Part shown: one piece after another, positions 47,035 through 59,158 of the stretch
Layout of the letters: every line of letters starts with the position of its first letter
How positions within the stretch are numbered: the stretch's first letter is position 1
Translations under genes and position numbers: made by a program
Assembly (NCBI GenBank): GCA_964036275.1
Contig: OZ038435.1
Coordinates: forward strand, 21,314,059-21,378,058
Reading direction: 5' to 3'
Source of the DNA: Litoditis marina
Taxonomy: Eukaryota; Nematoda; Chromadorea; Rhabditida; Rhabditidae
DNA length: 64,000 nucleotides
The notes under the pieces: model-generated
The model's input: the letters and a program-made list of their open reading frames with translations, nothing else
Told to the model about the DNA's origin: nothing
The model's database searches: none

Positions 47035-48779
47035 TCGCGCGCAGCGCGAAGCGCTGTGCGAGATTTGTCTTTGGTCCGGCTAATGCGCGCTTTCATTTTT
47101 TTAGTTCACTCTCAAAAAGGTCCAATTGTGCAAATCAGAACTTTTTATGATTTGCTGATTTTCTATGGCGCATTTATAAGCTATGTTCGAAATTTGAACG
47201 AAATTGATTGAGTTTGAGCGGAGTTATGACGTTATGCGCTTCATGCAGACCGCCAACTTCCGCCGTGTATCTGTCTGTGTTGGTGCGCACTCCTGGGAAA
47301 TTTTTATGTGTGAACCGATTTGACTGAAAATTTGGGACACGATAGATATCCCACTCAAACCTTGGGGGCGCAAACTTTTTTCGAAAAAAAATTATTTTTC
47401 ATCAAGTTATAGGTCTTTGAAAATGTCTCTGCGTCTCTTCATTTCGTGCACTCTCTCGCCCTCTCTGTCGGGGTAAATCAAATTGCGTTATAACTCAGCT
47501 CAGTCCTAACCAATTCAAGTAAAATTTGAAGTATGATACCACGACATGAACTGACATCGATTTAGATGTAAGTCTTCTACTGATGACGTCATCGAGGATT
47601 CTGGAGCTCGGATGACGTCATTTTTGAAAAGTGCAAAGTTGACGTCACATATATTTTTAAATGCGGTGAAACTCAATCTAAGAGTGACGTATTCTGGGAT
47701 TCTGGAGACCAGATGACGTCATTTTTGAAAAGTGCAAAGTTGACGTCACATATATTTTCAAATGCTGAAAATGTCTTAGAAAGGGTCAATTAGCGGTGAA
47801 ACTGAATCTAAGAGTGACGTATTCAGGGATTCTGGAGACCAGATGACGTCATTTTTGAAAAGTGCAAAGTTGACGTCACATATATTTTCAAATGCTGGAA
47901 ATATCTTAAAAATGGTATATTAACGATAAACTTTATCTAAATATGACTTATTCTGGAATTCAGAAGGCCAGATGACGTCAACTTTTAAAAAAAATGAGGT
48001 GAAATATGTTTTCGAATGCTGGAAGTTTCTTAAAAATGGTCAATTCACGATGAAACTTCATTCAAACATGACGTATTCTGGGATTCTGGAGGGCAGATGA
48101 AGTAAGTTTCTAGAACTGCAATGTTGACGTCATATTTTTTTTCCGAATGATGGTAATACTTGACAAGTGGTTCATTAAGAAAACAATTTTATCTGCACCG
48201 TACAGATCAAACCAGATACCTACGGCATGTATACAAAAAGAGAAAAATTCATGAAAAAGTGGGGGGCCCAACGAATGTAAGATTTGTCTTCTGCTGTGCG
48301 CCCCTTAGACAACTACTCTCAAATGGAACAGCTACTGCTACAAAAACCGAAAAATACTAATATAATCAAGTATAACTGTTCATTACAAACATACAAAAGT
48401 CGTAAAATATTTTTTCAAACCTGTAAACTATAATATACAAATCACAGATGTTAACTCAACGTAGTCAACTATAGATATCCTGGTTTTGTACCCAATGGTT
48501 TGCAGTTTTGGTCATTACTTCAACTCTAGGTGCTATAACACTTGGCATGTTATTCAACAGTTGTTCTCTCTTTCGCAGCTGTGACTTGTAGGTTCTAGTT
48601 TACAGGTTTGAAAAAATATTTTACGACTTTTGTATGTTTGTAATGAACAGTTATACTTGATTATATTAGTATTTTTCGGTTTTTGTAGCAGTAGCTGTTC
48701 CATTTGAGAGTAGTTGTCTAAGGGGCGCACAGCAGAAGACAAATCTTACATTCGTTGGGCCCCCCACTTTTTCATGAAT
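47035..48779 (-). repeat. Composite TGACGTCA-minisatellite repeat, second copy
   Basis: Inverted relative of 11624-13692. It starts at the GC-rich hairpin TCGCGCGCAGCGCGAAGCGC, then the shared unique stretch (without the long CA array), then about four minisatellite units with GATGACGTCA, and ends in the fold-back at 48247-48779. Confidence 0.85.
48247..48779. mobile_element. Fold-back element, second copy
   Basis: ATTCATGAAAAAGTGGGGGG at 48247 and its reverse complement ending at 48779 frame arms of about 200 bp around a centre with GTTAACTCAACGTAG. Same family as 11624-12138. Confidence 0.85.
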
Positions 48780-48818
48780 ATCCTTTTAAAATGTAAATTT
48801 GTGCCAAAACTGTATGCG

Positions 48819-48881
48819 TATTTAAAATGGGTGCTGGCATAGGATCAACAGCTCCCGAGTGGTCGACATGGTCCAGATGAG
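48819..48881 (+). promoter_or_regulatory. Orphan promoter and first exon (D) of the six-cysteine family
   Basis: TATTTAAA (48819-48826), then the family leader GGCATAGGATCAACAG and CTCCCGAGTGGTCGAC, then ATGGTCCAGATGAG (48868-48881) with a GTGGGC donor. A pyrimidine microsatellite follows as in the other paralogues, but no signal-peptide exon is found in the next 1.8 kb, where repeats and the convergent gene E lie. It is probably a remnant of a deleted or rearranged gene. Confidence 0.7.
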
Positions 48882-48883
48882 GT

Positions 48884-49515
48884 GGGCATCTCTCTCTCTC
48901 TCTCTCTTTTTCTCTCTCTCTCCCTCCCTCTCTCTCTCTTCCTCTCTTCTCTCTATCTTCTTTCCCTCATCAGTTTCTTCTTTGTTGTTTCTCTCATTTT
49001 CTTCTCCCCTCTAGTTCTTTCTCGTTCTCTATCTCTGCCTCTTTCTCGTTCTCTTTCTCTTTCTCTTTCTCTTTCTCTTTCTCTTTCTCTTTCTCTTTCT
49101 CTTTCTCTTTCTTTTTCTCTTTCTCTTTCTCGTTCTCTATCTCTGCCTCTTTTTCGTTCTCGTTTTCTTTCTCTTTCTCTTTCTCTTTCTTTTTCTCTCT
49201 CTTTCTCTTTCTCTTTCTCTTTCTCTTTCTCTTTCTTTTTCTCTTTCTCTTTCTCTTTCTCTTACGTTTTCTCTTTCTCTTTCTCTCTCTATCTCTCTCT
49301 TTCTCTTTCTCATTTCTCTTTCCCTTTCTCTTACTCTTTGTCTTCTCTTCCTCTTTCTCTTTCTCTTTTTTCTCTTTCTCTTTCTCTTTCTCTGTCTTTT
49401 CTCTTTCTCTTTCTCTGTCTTTTCTCTTTCTCTTTCTCTGTCTTTTCTCTTTCTCCCTTTCGTTCTCTGTCTTCTCTTTCTCTGTCTTTTCTCTTTCTCT
49501 TTCTCTTTGTCGATC
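48884..49515. repeat. CT / (TTTCTC)n microsatellite after orphan exon D
   Basis: CT-rich imperfect repeat, then (TTTCTC)n with two copies of CTCGTTCTCTATCTCTGCC (near 49021 and 49129) and later TTTCTCTGTC units. Spurious SLSLSL and KRKRKR frames. Confidence 0.95.
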
Positions 49516-49811
49516 GCGTTCTCTCTTTGGGAACATGGACTTTTAACCCCGTCCCCTTTCCGAGTTTGTAATACTTTTGCAGTATGTCTGAAAATTCAAT
49601 ACCTCAAAAGTAATACGAAAATTTTAGGGTGGGGGGGGGGGGGGGGTAAAAATATACATTTCCAGTATTGAAGTTCAGCCCCCATTCCTTGATGCTTGAC
49701 CCCCCTACATTGAGCCCCCGCCGACCCGAGGGGGGGGGGGGGGGGGGGGGGGGGTAAATAGTAACATTTTGACTCTCCTCTCTTAGGTTTCTGAGGTTAT
49801 AGCTTGGGTAG
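49516..49811. other. Degraded G-tract MITE
   Basis: Contains ACATTTCCAGTATTGAAGTTC words and G runs near 49627-49646 and 49732-49754. Related in reverse to 43911-44287. No gene. Confidence 0.6.
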
Positions 49812-50215
49812 GTTAGAGTGGTTCAAGCCGAACTCGAAACTCAAACAAACAACTCGAAAAAACAAAATTTTTGAAACTTGAAAAAATCGAGTTTCTCAAG
49901 TTTCAAGTTTGGCTTCGTTCGAAGTCAGGAATGAGGAAAAAAGTAGCTCTTCACAGCACATTCTTTGCTATTTCAAACAAAAAATACTTCCTTTTTACCG
50001 ATTTTTGCGTATTAATGATTCCCTTTTCCCGATTTTTGCGTATTCATGTGGAAAAATTTGAATTTCTCGAAAATTTCTCAGTTTTCTGTATCGATAAAAT
50101 CCTGAAACTGGACCACCAAACTTTAAAAAAAAAAGTTTTTTTGAAACTGAAGAATCTCACTCGAAAAACTCGATATTTCCACTACACGAAACTCACGAAA
50201 CTCGCATCTACACAC
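49812..50215. repeat. Low-complexity ACTCGAAA element, second copy
   Basis: Starts AGAGTGGTTCAAGCCGAACTCG and shares with 4924-5408 the core CACAGCACATTCTTTGCTAT and the words GTATCGATAAAATCCTGAAA. Shorter at its 3' end, where it meets a fragment of the short MITE (to about 50330). Confidence 0.7.
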
Positions 50216-50697
50216 TCTCTAAACTGATGGCAAGTAATTAACGGCCGCTTGCACCGCTCAATCGATCGGACCCCCTGCTGTCTTCATGAGGAAAATGGCC
50301 ACTATACGGTGTCCACAACGGTTTGACAATTCCTCACCCAACAATAGTCTTCACAGTGAGAACAGCTTTTTACAGCTGTATAACCCTTCAATAACTCTTC
50401 ACTAACCTTAGTAACTCTTAATTAACTTACCCTTTTGTCTAGTTAAATTGACTCCGCTCCACACTTGTTGCTACAAACAAACTGTAAATCGTTTGTTTAC
50501 TCATTACAAATGTTCTTGACAATTTGAAAGTTTACTGAATAAAGTCTGATTACTCGAATTTGATGATTGGTGAATGGATTGTTAATTGTTAATTGTTTTT
50601 GGTGAATTTGATGGTTTTTATTACAACTTCTTTCTTCTTCTTACTTTCAACTTCTTTCAAATTCAATGTTCAAATTCTAATCCTTTATTTTCCCAAA
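50216..50697. other. Intergenic, 3' flank of gene E
   Basis: 50216-50335 is an inverted fragment of the short MITE family (CTGCTGTCTTCATGAGG...GTCCACAACGGTTTGAC). A minus-strand AATAAA (50684-50689) lies nine bases after the gene E stop codon. No other feature seen. Confidence 0.6.
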
Positions 50698-53338
50698 TCA
50701 CATGAATGCGATGGCAGTGGCGATGACAGTCAAAACGGTCTTTCCGGCAACTCCTTTCTTATCTTCTGCATCTTTGAGTTTTTTTGAGGTCTCGGTCATC
50801 TTTGTGCACTCGTGCATTTTTTTAGCCTTTTCACTGAAATCAAGCTGACGTCACACTTTTAACAATCAATACAAACGAAGACGAATGAGAAAATGTGATG
50901 AATTGGGAAACTGGATCATTATTACTGCTGTGTCGCCGAGTGGTGGAGTGGCCGAGTGGTTATGCTGAGAATTTGAAGTCAATTACGTTACGTAATTACG
51001 TTGTTTTGGAGTATTCTAATACTATTAATAAAGTTACCAGTTCGCTAACGATGGTGGGCAGAAAAAAATTGCTTCAACAAGGGTTCGGTTTTTCAACAAG
51101 TTTTTTCTTCATTCACTCAGTGAAAGAGGGAGTCTATAGAAGGAACCAAAAGAGTATTAATAGAGCTTCACTAAAACTGGAAATCAGGAAACTATTACCC
51201 TAGTGCTTTTTTGAATTCGTCTTTCTTCAATTGCTCTTCAAGTGCAGACGCCGTCGCGAGCATCAAATAGATACCAGTCGGGCATTTATCCTTATTGTCC
51301 TTGACACAACTCAAAAACGTTCCAACTTTCCTGGAAGGTATAAGTATAATCCGTCCCGCTTTTCGTCTCGAGTTTTAAGCTTTAAGCTAACCATATGGCA
51401 GAAGGAAAACAAATGCATTTATGTCTCTATCTTACTTCATTATCTCAGAAAAGCGGCTTACGAAATTATACCGAATGGGTGGTTGCGTAAGGGGGATTCT
51501 ATTTTGAGATGCTTTCATTGCGTAAGTTCTAATCCAAAAACGTCACCTACCACCTACCAGGAGTGTACGAACTTAATATAACAAAAATTGGGACGCATTA
51601 TAAATCGATTTTCGACCCAGTAAAAATGTTTGCGTCGTCTTGATACTGATATTATTTGGCTAACCTAAGTCGCGTATCGTAAATAGCAATCTGATCACAA
51701 TTGTTACTACTTGAACTAGAGAAACGTGAATGTTCAAAGGTTAAATTTCGACAATACCGCGTTATAAATTATTACGATCGAGAATGATGAATTGATTAAA
51801 ATTTAAATTTAAATTGAAGAAAAACGGAAGAGAAAAATTGAAGAATGGCGGCTACACAACTATGCTCTAGAACAACATACTTGCAGTACTCGTTCAGTTC
51901 AGTGAGTATTTTCTCCTTGTCTTCATTAGCAACAGATGCGATAGTTTTTGCGAATTTCTTCTCCTCTTCACCCAATTCCTTGATGCCACAAACTTTATCC
52001 AGGTCTTCTTCTTGTTTCTTGGTTGCACAATACTCACTGGAACGATATAAACGTGATGGTGAGAATAACACGTATTCGGACATTAGTGAATTGCAGTCAA
52101 ACTAAAATCAATTCGTTACATAATCAATTCAATACATTCCGTTGAATTTGTAGAGCATCATATTCCCCAGAGTGAATCATGATGTTGAATCCCGCAAAAC
52201 CTAACTAAAGATATAAAGATAAAGATGACCTAACTAAAAGCCGAATAGTTTATAGTTAGAAGTTAATAATAAGTTTACTAATAGCCAAATTATTGAATAA
52301 ATAAATGAAATAAAAGAAGAAATAAGAGAAAGTATTACTGAATGGTTAACGAGGTGCAAAACATTCCAAGCAAGCGATTGCGAGCACGCGAAAGGCCCTT
52401 AGACACGAATCAAAAAATTGTGATGACATTCAAAATAGAACCGCCTTCAAGATAAAATAATGAATATTGAAGAGTGCTTCCAACTTACCTTTCCTTCTTG
52501 TCCTCTGCCCATACTGCTGCGATGACAATGGCGAAAGCGAAGAACAAAACTCTGAAAGTGGAAGAACTGAAAGAAAAAACGAGAGAGAGAGAGGGTAAAA
52601 GAGAAGAGGGGTAGAGGAGTTGGAATAACGCTTACATGACGAGAGGAGAGAACCAATAAGAACAGAGAGAGAAAAAGGATGAAGATTTGCAAAGAGATAT
52701 GAAAAGTTGAAAAGACAAGAGAGAGCAAAGACACACTGGGAGAAAGAGTGAGATACAGATGAAGGATATAGAGAGATAGATGAGAATAAAGATAGAGAGA
52801 TAGAGATAGAGATATAGATGAGGAGAAAGATAGAGAGATAGATGAGAAGAAAGATAGAGAGATAGATAGAGAGATTGATGAGAATAAAGATAGAGAGATA
52901 GAGATAGAGATAAAGATGAGAAGAAAGATAGAGAGATCTAAGATGAGAAGATAGAGAGATAGAGATAGAGATAGAGATAGAGATAGAGATAGACAGATAA
53001 ATGAGAAGAAAGATGGAGAGATAGATGAGAAGAAAGATGGAGAGATAGATGAGAAGAAAGAGAGATAGATAGATGAGAAGAAAGCTAGAGAGATAAATAA
53101 AGAGATAGAGAGATAGAGATAGAGATAGAGAAATATATGAGAAGAAAGATGGAGAGATAGATGAGAAGAAAGATAGAGATATAGATGAGAAGAAAGAGAG
53201 ATAGATAAATGAGAAGAAAGATAGAGAGATAGATGAGAAGAAAGATAGAGATAGAAATAGGGATAGAGAGAGATAGAGAGTGTGAGAGAGAGAGAGAAAT
53301 AGAGATAGATAGAGAGATGCCCACCTCATCTGAACCAT
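50698..53338 (-). CDS. Gene E: secreted six-cysteine protein with hydrophobic tail
   Basis: Complete five-exon gene: 53338-53325 (MVQM plus two bases), 52551-52489 (VLFFAFAIVIAAVWAE signal peptide), 52036-51881, 51330-51199 and 50833-50698, about 166 codons. All junctions are phase 2, with donors GTGGGC, GTAAGT, GTATGT and GTAATA and acceptors TTTCAG or TTCCAG. Six cysteines (EYCAT, KVCGI, EYCKK, LSCVK, DKCPT, HECTK) follow the order seen in A, C and F. The C-terminus KTVLTVIATAIAFM is hydrophobic, compatible with a GPI-anchor signal or a membrane anchor. Function unknown; a T20D4.11-like/DUF19 relation is tentative. The promoter matches gene A, and intron 1 holds GATAGA-type microsatellite. 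It has no visible lesion. Confidence 0.8.
50930..50980 (+). other. tRNA-like 5' fragment
   Basis: GTGGCCGAGTGGTTATGCTGAGAA resembles the D-arm/A-box of a class II (Leu/Ser) tRNA. No matching B box or 3' half follows. It lies in intron 4 of gene E. Confidence 0.3.
52740..53318. repeat. Imperfect GATAGA / GATGAGAAGAAA array in intron 1 of gene E
   Basis: Mixed (GATAGA)n and repeated GATGAGAAGAAAGATAGAGA units of 20-24 bp on the plus strand, sitting between exon 1 and the signal-peptide exon as in genes A and C. Confidence 0.95.
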
Positions 53339-53400
53339 ATCGACCACTCGGGAGCAGTTGATCCTATGCCAGACCTGCCCGGGCACCCATCTTATATACG
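53339..53400 (-). promoter_or_regulatory. Conserved TATA promoter and leader of gene E
   Basis: Minus strand GTATATAAG (53391-53399) and the leader GGCATAGGATCAACTG / CTCCCGAGTGGTCGA lie directly before the ATG. Nearly identical to the gene A region, including the upstream ACGAGTGCA word. Confidence 0.6.
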
Positions 53401-53477
53401 CCTACAATTATTGCACTCGTACACGTGTTTCATACCGAAAAAAACCCGAAAACTGAGAGAGTTCTATGAGCAAAACG

Positions 53478-53596
53478 TGTCACGGCCCCATCCGCCTAGT
53501 GACATTGTCGGGCAGACTCGCGAGACGGCAACGACATTGTGAGTTCCGTCTCGCGAGTCTGCCCGACAATGTCACTAGGCGGATGGGGCCGTGACA
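53478..53596. mobile_element. Hairpin MITE, 119 bp, TGTCACGGCC termini
   Basis: Perfect inverted repeats of about 50 bp, from TGTCACGGCCCCATCCGCC to its complement ending CCGTGACA, around a centre of about 18 bp. The flanks share AAACG, a possible 5-bp target duplication. The termini match the smaller hairpin at 56948-56996. Confidence 0.85.
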
Positions 53597-56414
53597 AAAC
53601 GCTCGTTGACGATTTTTGCTCCTTCCCAATATTGAAACCTCACAATAAACAAAAACAATAGTAATAATAAACACATTTATTCATTCATATAAAACAATAC
53701 GTAATTTATCACAAGACATAATTATTAATATCACAAACCACACTAATTACTGTACAAATCCCAAAACATAACAAAATTACAATAAGAATGATAACAAACA
53801 ACAAACATAGTAGGAAACATTCAGAAAATACGTTATAAAAAGAAAACAACACACTTTGTTCGGAAATAGTGAATAATGATACTGATGTTCGAAAATAAAG
53901 ATATGATACTCAAAAAAGACAATTATATGAACGATTTCGAATACATAGGTGATGTTAGACTATTGACATCGAATGCCAAATCATTATTGAATGTAGAAAC
54001 ATTTCAGTCCTTGGTTAGATATCACATGAACAGCGAATGAGAAGCATTACCAGGAAAACAACACGAAATTCACTTCAAAGAATGAAATTTGAAATCTAAG
54101 AAGTGTCAAAAACTCTCCAAAGTGTGCACACATAGAGAAACGAATTTGATAGCAATCACGTAGAGGTACAATATAGTTAGCCTACTACAGATCGAACTTT
54201 CTATTGAACCGAACGAATCGATAATTTGGTAAGAAAAACCAGGTCGCGGTTGACTTTCTAGCGTTTTTTGAAGGTTTTCTTGTGAAAACACACAGTTATT
54301 TCACTTTATGCATAATAAATCGACAGAACATTGAGGTTCCTTCGTTCCTCGCGCCTAACAAGTCAACCAGAACCTGCTCTACAGTTCATTGATCCAAGAA
54401 AATAACCAAAAAATAAACGACAAAATAAACTAACTGGCGACGATTAAACTGATATATATTGAGCTGCGTTGTTTAGCTTGAGTAAGCAATATAACTTGAT
54501 GTTTATATTTTTCCTGAGGTATAAAATATTATGAACTGAGATTCATAAATGCAGTTTTTAATACAGCACTTCGCATATCTACTCTATCTATTTAGCCTAA
54601 TTGTCGCCAGCCTACGATCCTACGAGAAGAAACAGATACTATTGGCAAACCTATTAACGTCAGAAGTCAGATAAGGGCAGACGGCTTTCTTGGAGATGTA
54701 GGTAGACTGTCGAACGCAGACCATTCACGCGGTGAAAAGTGGACGCCCGACCTCCGATAGCAGTAGGGGTGATCCAAAGATCCAATACCAACAGATAGAA
54801 GAGTCTGAAAAACAGCAGTTAAAATTTATGAGCGCAACAAAACTATGTAATTTTATAATTTTATTCTTCCCAATCTTAACTTGGATGAAAAACACAATTT
54901 CTGACGTGCCGCATGAGCTGGAAACGATGCTCACCCATTCTCCACGGCTCCACCCTCTACAGACAATCCTTTCATCCTACGAGCCCTTCTAAGGTTGATC
55001 ACGTGATTTGCGTGCGATTATAAAATAACCTGATTTTCTTATTAGAGTAACCCTTGTGAACCAACCTCCCCCCCCCCCATACACCAGTAAGGTAAGACTA
55101 CGAGAAGGAGTTAGTTTTTCCATTTGAATAAAATGAAAAGTAGGCGATTTCTCCCAAATTTGGCAAAAAGAGGAACAGAAAGAAAAAGAGTGCGTTCTAT
55201 TAATTTCTGTGGCTGCCCGGGCAACGGGACAACCATCCTGTGGACCTGTGGTTTAAGTATTATTTTCAATTTCTGGCCAAGCTGAGGAGATCGAGATTAA
55301 CTAAGCTAATAGAGAGAACTAGAAGACAAATAAGAAAACTAACATCAAACCAGATGAGCGGGTGTTCCGGAATCGGATGCATGCTGTGGTTGCGTTTGCG
55401 TTTGATTCACGACAAGATCTGGCCGTACATCCCTTCACCACTGAAAACAAAGACAAACTAATAAACATGGAACACTATACAGCAGAGCAACAAAACATGT
55501 ATATAGCTAGCCAACATAGCCATTATACCAAAAAAACCAGTTTTTCGATTACAACTTTCATATTTTGCAGCAAAAATTACCAAACTTTCCCGAGAATGGC
55601 GAAAGGATAAAGTGAATTCGGTTATCGATATTGCATGGGTATTCCATATCCATAGTGTAAGTGTTGTTGAGAAATGGTTCAAAAGGTGCCATCCTGGACC
55701 CCCAGTTAGTTAACCGTGGCATAGCACCTCAGACTTATATTAAAGTTTTAGAGAAGGCGTACAAGATTTCAATATCCTTATTGCCACAATAATTGAACAT
55801 CGGTCAGGTACTATACGATGCGACCAGGAGAAATTTACTATCCACCACTTACTATAATTCAAGTGATTTAATTCAAAAGTAAAATACGATTTAGCAATTC
55901 AGTTCTTTCTAATGAAAGCAACTTAACCATACACCAGTAACGTCCGACTAATCGACAAAACGTAGTTCGTTTTTAGATTTAAACACGTGAACATTAATGA
56001 TTTTGGATTAGAATTAGACAAATTACCTCTTTTCTGGCGCAAAAGTAGTCCGTTTTCGGAATTTTTCTGTCTATTCGGACAACCTTACTGGAGTATGAAC
56101 TTAACGTTGGCTTGAAAAGACACATAGACTAGAGCGAGTGTAAATAAACTCTAATCATCGTGCTGAACTGCCAATAACATAAAAGTACCCCCTTTCTACG
56201 AAACCCCTAAAATTAGGCCTTTTTGGCTGAAACTTAAATATTGCGCCATCTGAGAGACTTACTATCCTCACTGGTCCGTGCACGACCATCAACCCTTCAC
56301 TACTTTCTTCGTCTTCAAAATTATGGTATAAACTGACAGATTACATATTACACATAGTGAGTGTGTGGATGTGTTACAGCGGAAGCCACCAAATGAAAAC
56401 AAACGCAAAGCTTA
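53597..56414. other. Intergenic; no convincing gene
   Basis: AT-rich sequence with short frames only. A basic frame near 55240-55461 (KLIERTRRQIRKL) lacks splice or family support. A C11 run lies near 55068. ACACCAGTAA occurs twice (about 55082 and 55933), hinting at related repeat ends. Confidence 0.45.
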
Positions 56415-56542
56415 CCGAATTGTACCGTCGATCCAACAAAAATACTTGTAGAGAACAGCAAAAATTACATTGGAGTCAGCGAACTGGGCTACATTGCATT
56501 TGAGGCGAGCGTTGACACAAGTAATGACGAGACACCTCCTGC
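56415..56542 (-). CDS. Candidate isolated exon, unknown protein
   Basis: A 128-bp stretch on the minus strand is bounded by a strong acceptor (TTTCCAG) and donor (GTAAGC). It is open in one frame, encoding RRCLVITCVNARLKCN and VLYKYFCWIDGTIR, with four cysteines. I could not find convincing neighbouring exons. A hydrophobic MIAGCAFAP frame upstream (near 56746) might be a leader. It could be a piece of a small secreted protein gene or chance. Confidence 0.3.
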
Positions 56543-57497
56543 CTGGAAATAAACATTTTAAACATGAATAAAGCGATAAATACAACAAGCATAAGACTGT
56601 AAGATAAATATCGGAGCAGGAAGACGGTTTTTTATTGCTGAATAATAACTGAATTTGATTGACTTGAATTTGAGTGATTTTCGCAGTTTCAAGAAGAATA
56701 ATGCATTGTATTGAAGAGTTGGAGCAAAAGCGCAACCAGCAATCACTAAAAAAATACTACAAGGAGGGCTTTGACAAAAAATATCGAAAAACTCAATAAA
56801 ATACGAATGAAAATAGAAATAGAAAATTTAAAACAGAGGCGATCAATATTTTTCGAAAACCGTTAAGTCACTCCACGAAGCCAACCGCACGATGTAAACA
56901 CCGGGCACTATGGTGCGAATCAAGCAAAACCGTTGTTTTTAATATTTTGTCACGGCCGCCGCCGACTGAGATTTCCAGTCGGCGGGGGCCGTGACACTGA
57001 ATTATCCGAGTTCTGTTCTCCATTTTGCATTTCGTAAAAATGATATCGGCCCGTACTGTTCTGTTTCCAACCATTTTCAGCTATTACTGTGGTTGTATAG
57101 CCCTTTTCATTCCTATATGTACTCCTACAGGGACTTTTCAGAGTTAGTTTGATTCAAATTGTTCAGTGTGATTTGTGAGAAGTTTTTAGGAGCCCCCAGT
57201 TTGTGAATAGAAGCTTCTCATTGACAATAGTTTACAGTTTTTGTATGGCCCAGCATCTTTGTTTGTGAAAGCACGATAGGCCCTGCCTTTCATGTCCCTT
57301 CCAAGTCCTTGACTATTTATGACAGCCAGATTAACTACAAATCATTCGTCCTATTCCATTTAATTATACTGCTTTTCTGATTGAGATTGACATTATAGAG
57401 GTGTGCTACAGAATGAACGTAAACAGTGTTATAGAAAGAAAGAAATACTATTAACAGTATTTGTTCAGTATTTGTATTTATTTGGTTCAGTGTGTAT
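56543..57497. other. Intergenic; one hairpin MITE
   Basis: Apart from the hairpin at 56948-56996 nothing recognisable is seen. Confidence 0.45.
56948..56996. mobile_element. Minimal hairpin MITE, 49 bp, TGTCACGGCC termini
   Basis: TGTCACGGCCGCCGCCGACTG pairs with CAGTCGGCGGGGGCCGTGACA around a 7-nt loop, with one mismatch (20 of 21 positions pair). It has the same terminal ten bases as 53478-53596 but an unrelated inner stem. Confidence 0.75.
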
Positions 57498-57725
57498 TCA
57501 ATTGTGGTAGAAGCAAAGTTTCTGATTTATCACACTCTTGTTCCCATAAGTTTCATAACATATCTGAGCTTTTTCATGTTTATCTAATGAACTACTGCCA
57601 TATTTTTCAAATGTAGATAATTTTTCGAACCATCTATACATCGAAATACACCCTGAAATTGGCTTTATATCATTGTGATACCATTTCGGATAAAGTTCAG
57701 GGTTGTGAATGGTTTCAGTATTCAA
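57498..57725 (-). CDS. Possible terminal exon of an unknown secreted protein
   Basis: The minus-strand frame ends GNKSVINQKLCFYHN and contains four cysteines (ECNSI just upstream, SGCIS, QICYE, KLCFY) and aromatic residues in a non-repetitive, protein-like composition. The frame extends a little upstream of 57725 to a stop near 57767. No clear ATG, acceptor or other exon was found, so it may be a 3' exon or gene relic. Confidence 0.3.
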   Translation of the reverse strand: MNTETIHNPELYPKWYHNDIKPISGCISMYRWFEKLSTFEKYGSSSLDKHEKAQICYETYGNKSVINQKLCFYHN

Positions 57726-57730
57726 TAATA

Positions 57731-59127
57731 TTGAATTACATTCGCGATTTTGGGAAAGATTACCCTAGTTTCAAGCTCTAAACCAATACAAAGTTAGAGT
57801 TATCTGCGAATCCAATTTTTCCTCTTTGTTTTTGGTGTCTTTTCGTTGATACATCATCGATTTCATTTCGTTTCCCGTTCTCGAACACGTTCATTACCAG
57901 AAGGGCAGACTTTGTTTTCGAGTTTTGGTCTGACGCGAACTTTTCCCAGACTCGTCTACCCTGGAAATTTCACGGAAAAACAGACGGGGGAAAACGAGAA
58001 ACGCTTCGAAAACAGGAAAGCTGGAAACGCGTTCAAAGTCTGGAATCATTTTCAGAATACTAGGGAAAACAAAACGACTGGAAAATGTTCAACTCTTTTT
58101 GTATTTCTGAATACGAATTCCAATAGCATTCTGAATGGAAGAAGATTCAGAAGTTCGGGACAAAAGTCGGGAGAGTTAGCCGTGGAAAATTACCCATCTA
58201 AGTGCCAGATTGTATGGACCCCCTCAACTGCCTGTTTTTTGCAAAACTGTTTTTGACTCAAAATTCGATTGGCCATGCCACCTTAAGGCCTTATGTACAC
58301 CTCTAACTCCCCCAGTTTTTGCCAAAGTTCCGAATCAGATTTGTGCGGTGTATGTTGATGTTTGTAGTTTGATTCCGTTGTTTTTCAGACATTTCCGCCA
58401 TGGATTTTCAGCCTCCCACTCGTTGAAGTTCTACCCCCGCCGACCCGAGTGAATAGTGAATGTCGAAGTTGAATTCAGACCCCCCTTCTCTAGATTTTCA
58501 TGTCTCAGCTTGGTTGATGGTTTTACAACGTACTATTTTCATATTCCAGTATACACAGCATGCTGATGGTCTGAAAGTTCAATGATTTGATTGTGTTTGA
58601 ATGTTCTTGTTTCATCCCTCGTCCCGCTCTCTTTTTCTATATTCTTTTTTTAAATTTCTATAATTTCTTTTTTTCTTATTCTATATTGCACTTACCTTTT
58701 TTAAAACTTTTTCTATATTGCAGGCGAAATTGAACCCTCTCCCTTCCTACCAAAGTGTCCCTATGAGCCCCGAATTCGGCACAGAATCTCTATTCACATA
58801 CAATACTTCTACGTTTCAATCGTTCATGTCTTTCATCTATAAACAGATATCTATTCGGACAAAAAGACCAACATTGATAGTTATCACTTTTTTCATTGTT
58901 TCATTGTAAGTTAAACTGTTCTCACAATTTCGGGAGACAACCGGGTGGTCTGGAAGGCTAGATAAGAATGGATTTTTTCGTTTGGAACTGTTTTCCATGG
59001 ATGACGCGTCCAACCTGTTTAGTTTCCGGCGAACCGTTTCCGAGTTGAAGAGTTGAAACCTGTTTCGTTTACGATTGGAGAATTTTTTCGGAACTTGTCC
59101 GAACCAAGCCACCACTCACTTGCTCTC

Positions 59128-59158
<31 letters not shown>

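Noticed and set aside
55240..55461. Basic 73-codon frame as a transposase piece
   Set aside because: No catalytic motif, terminal repeats or splice context.
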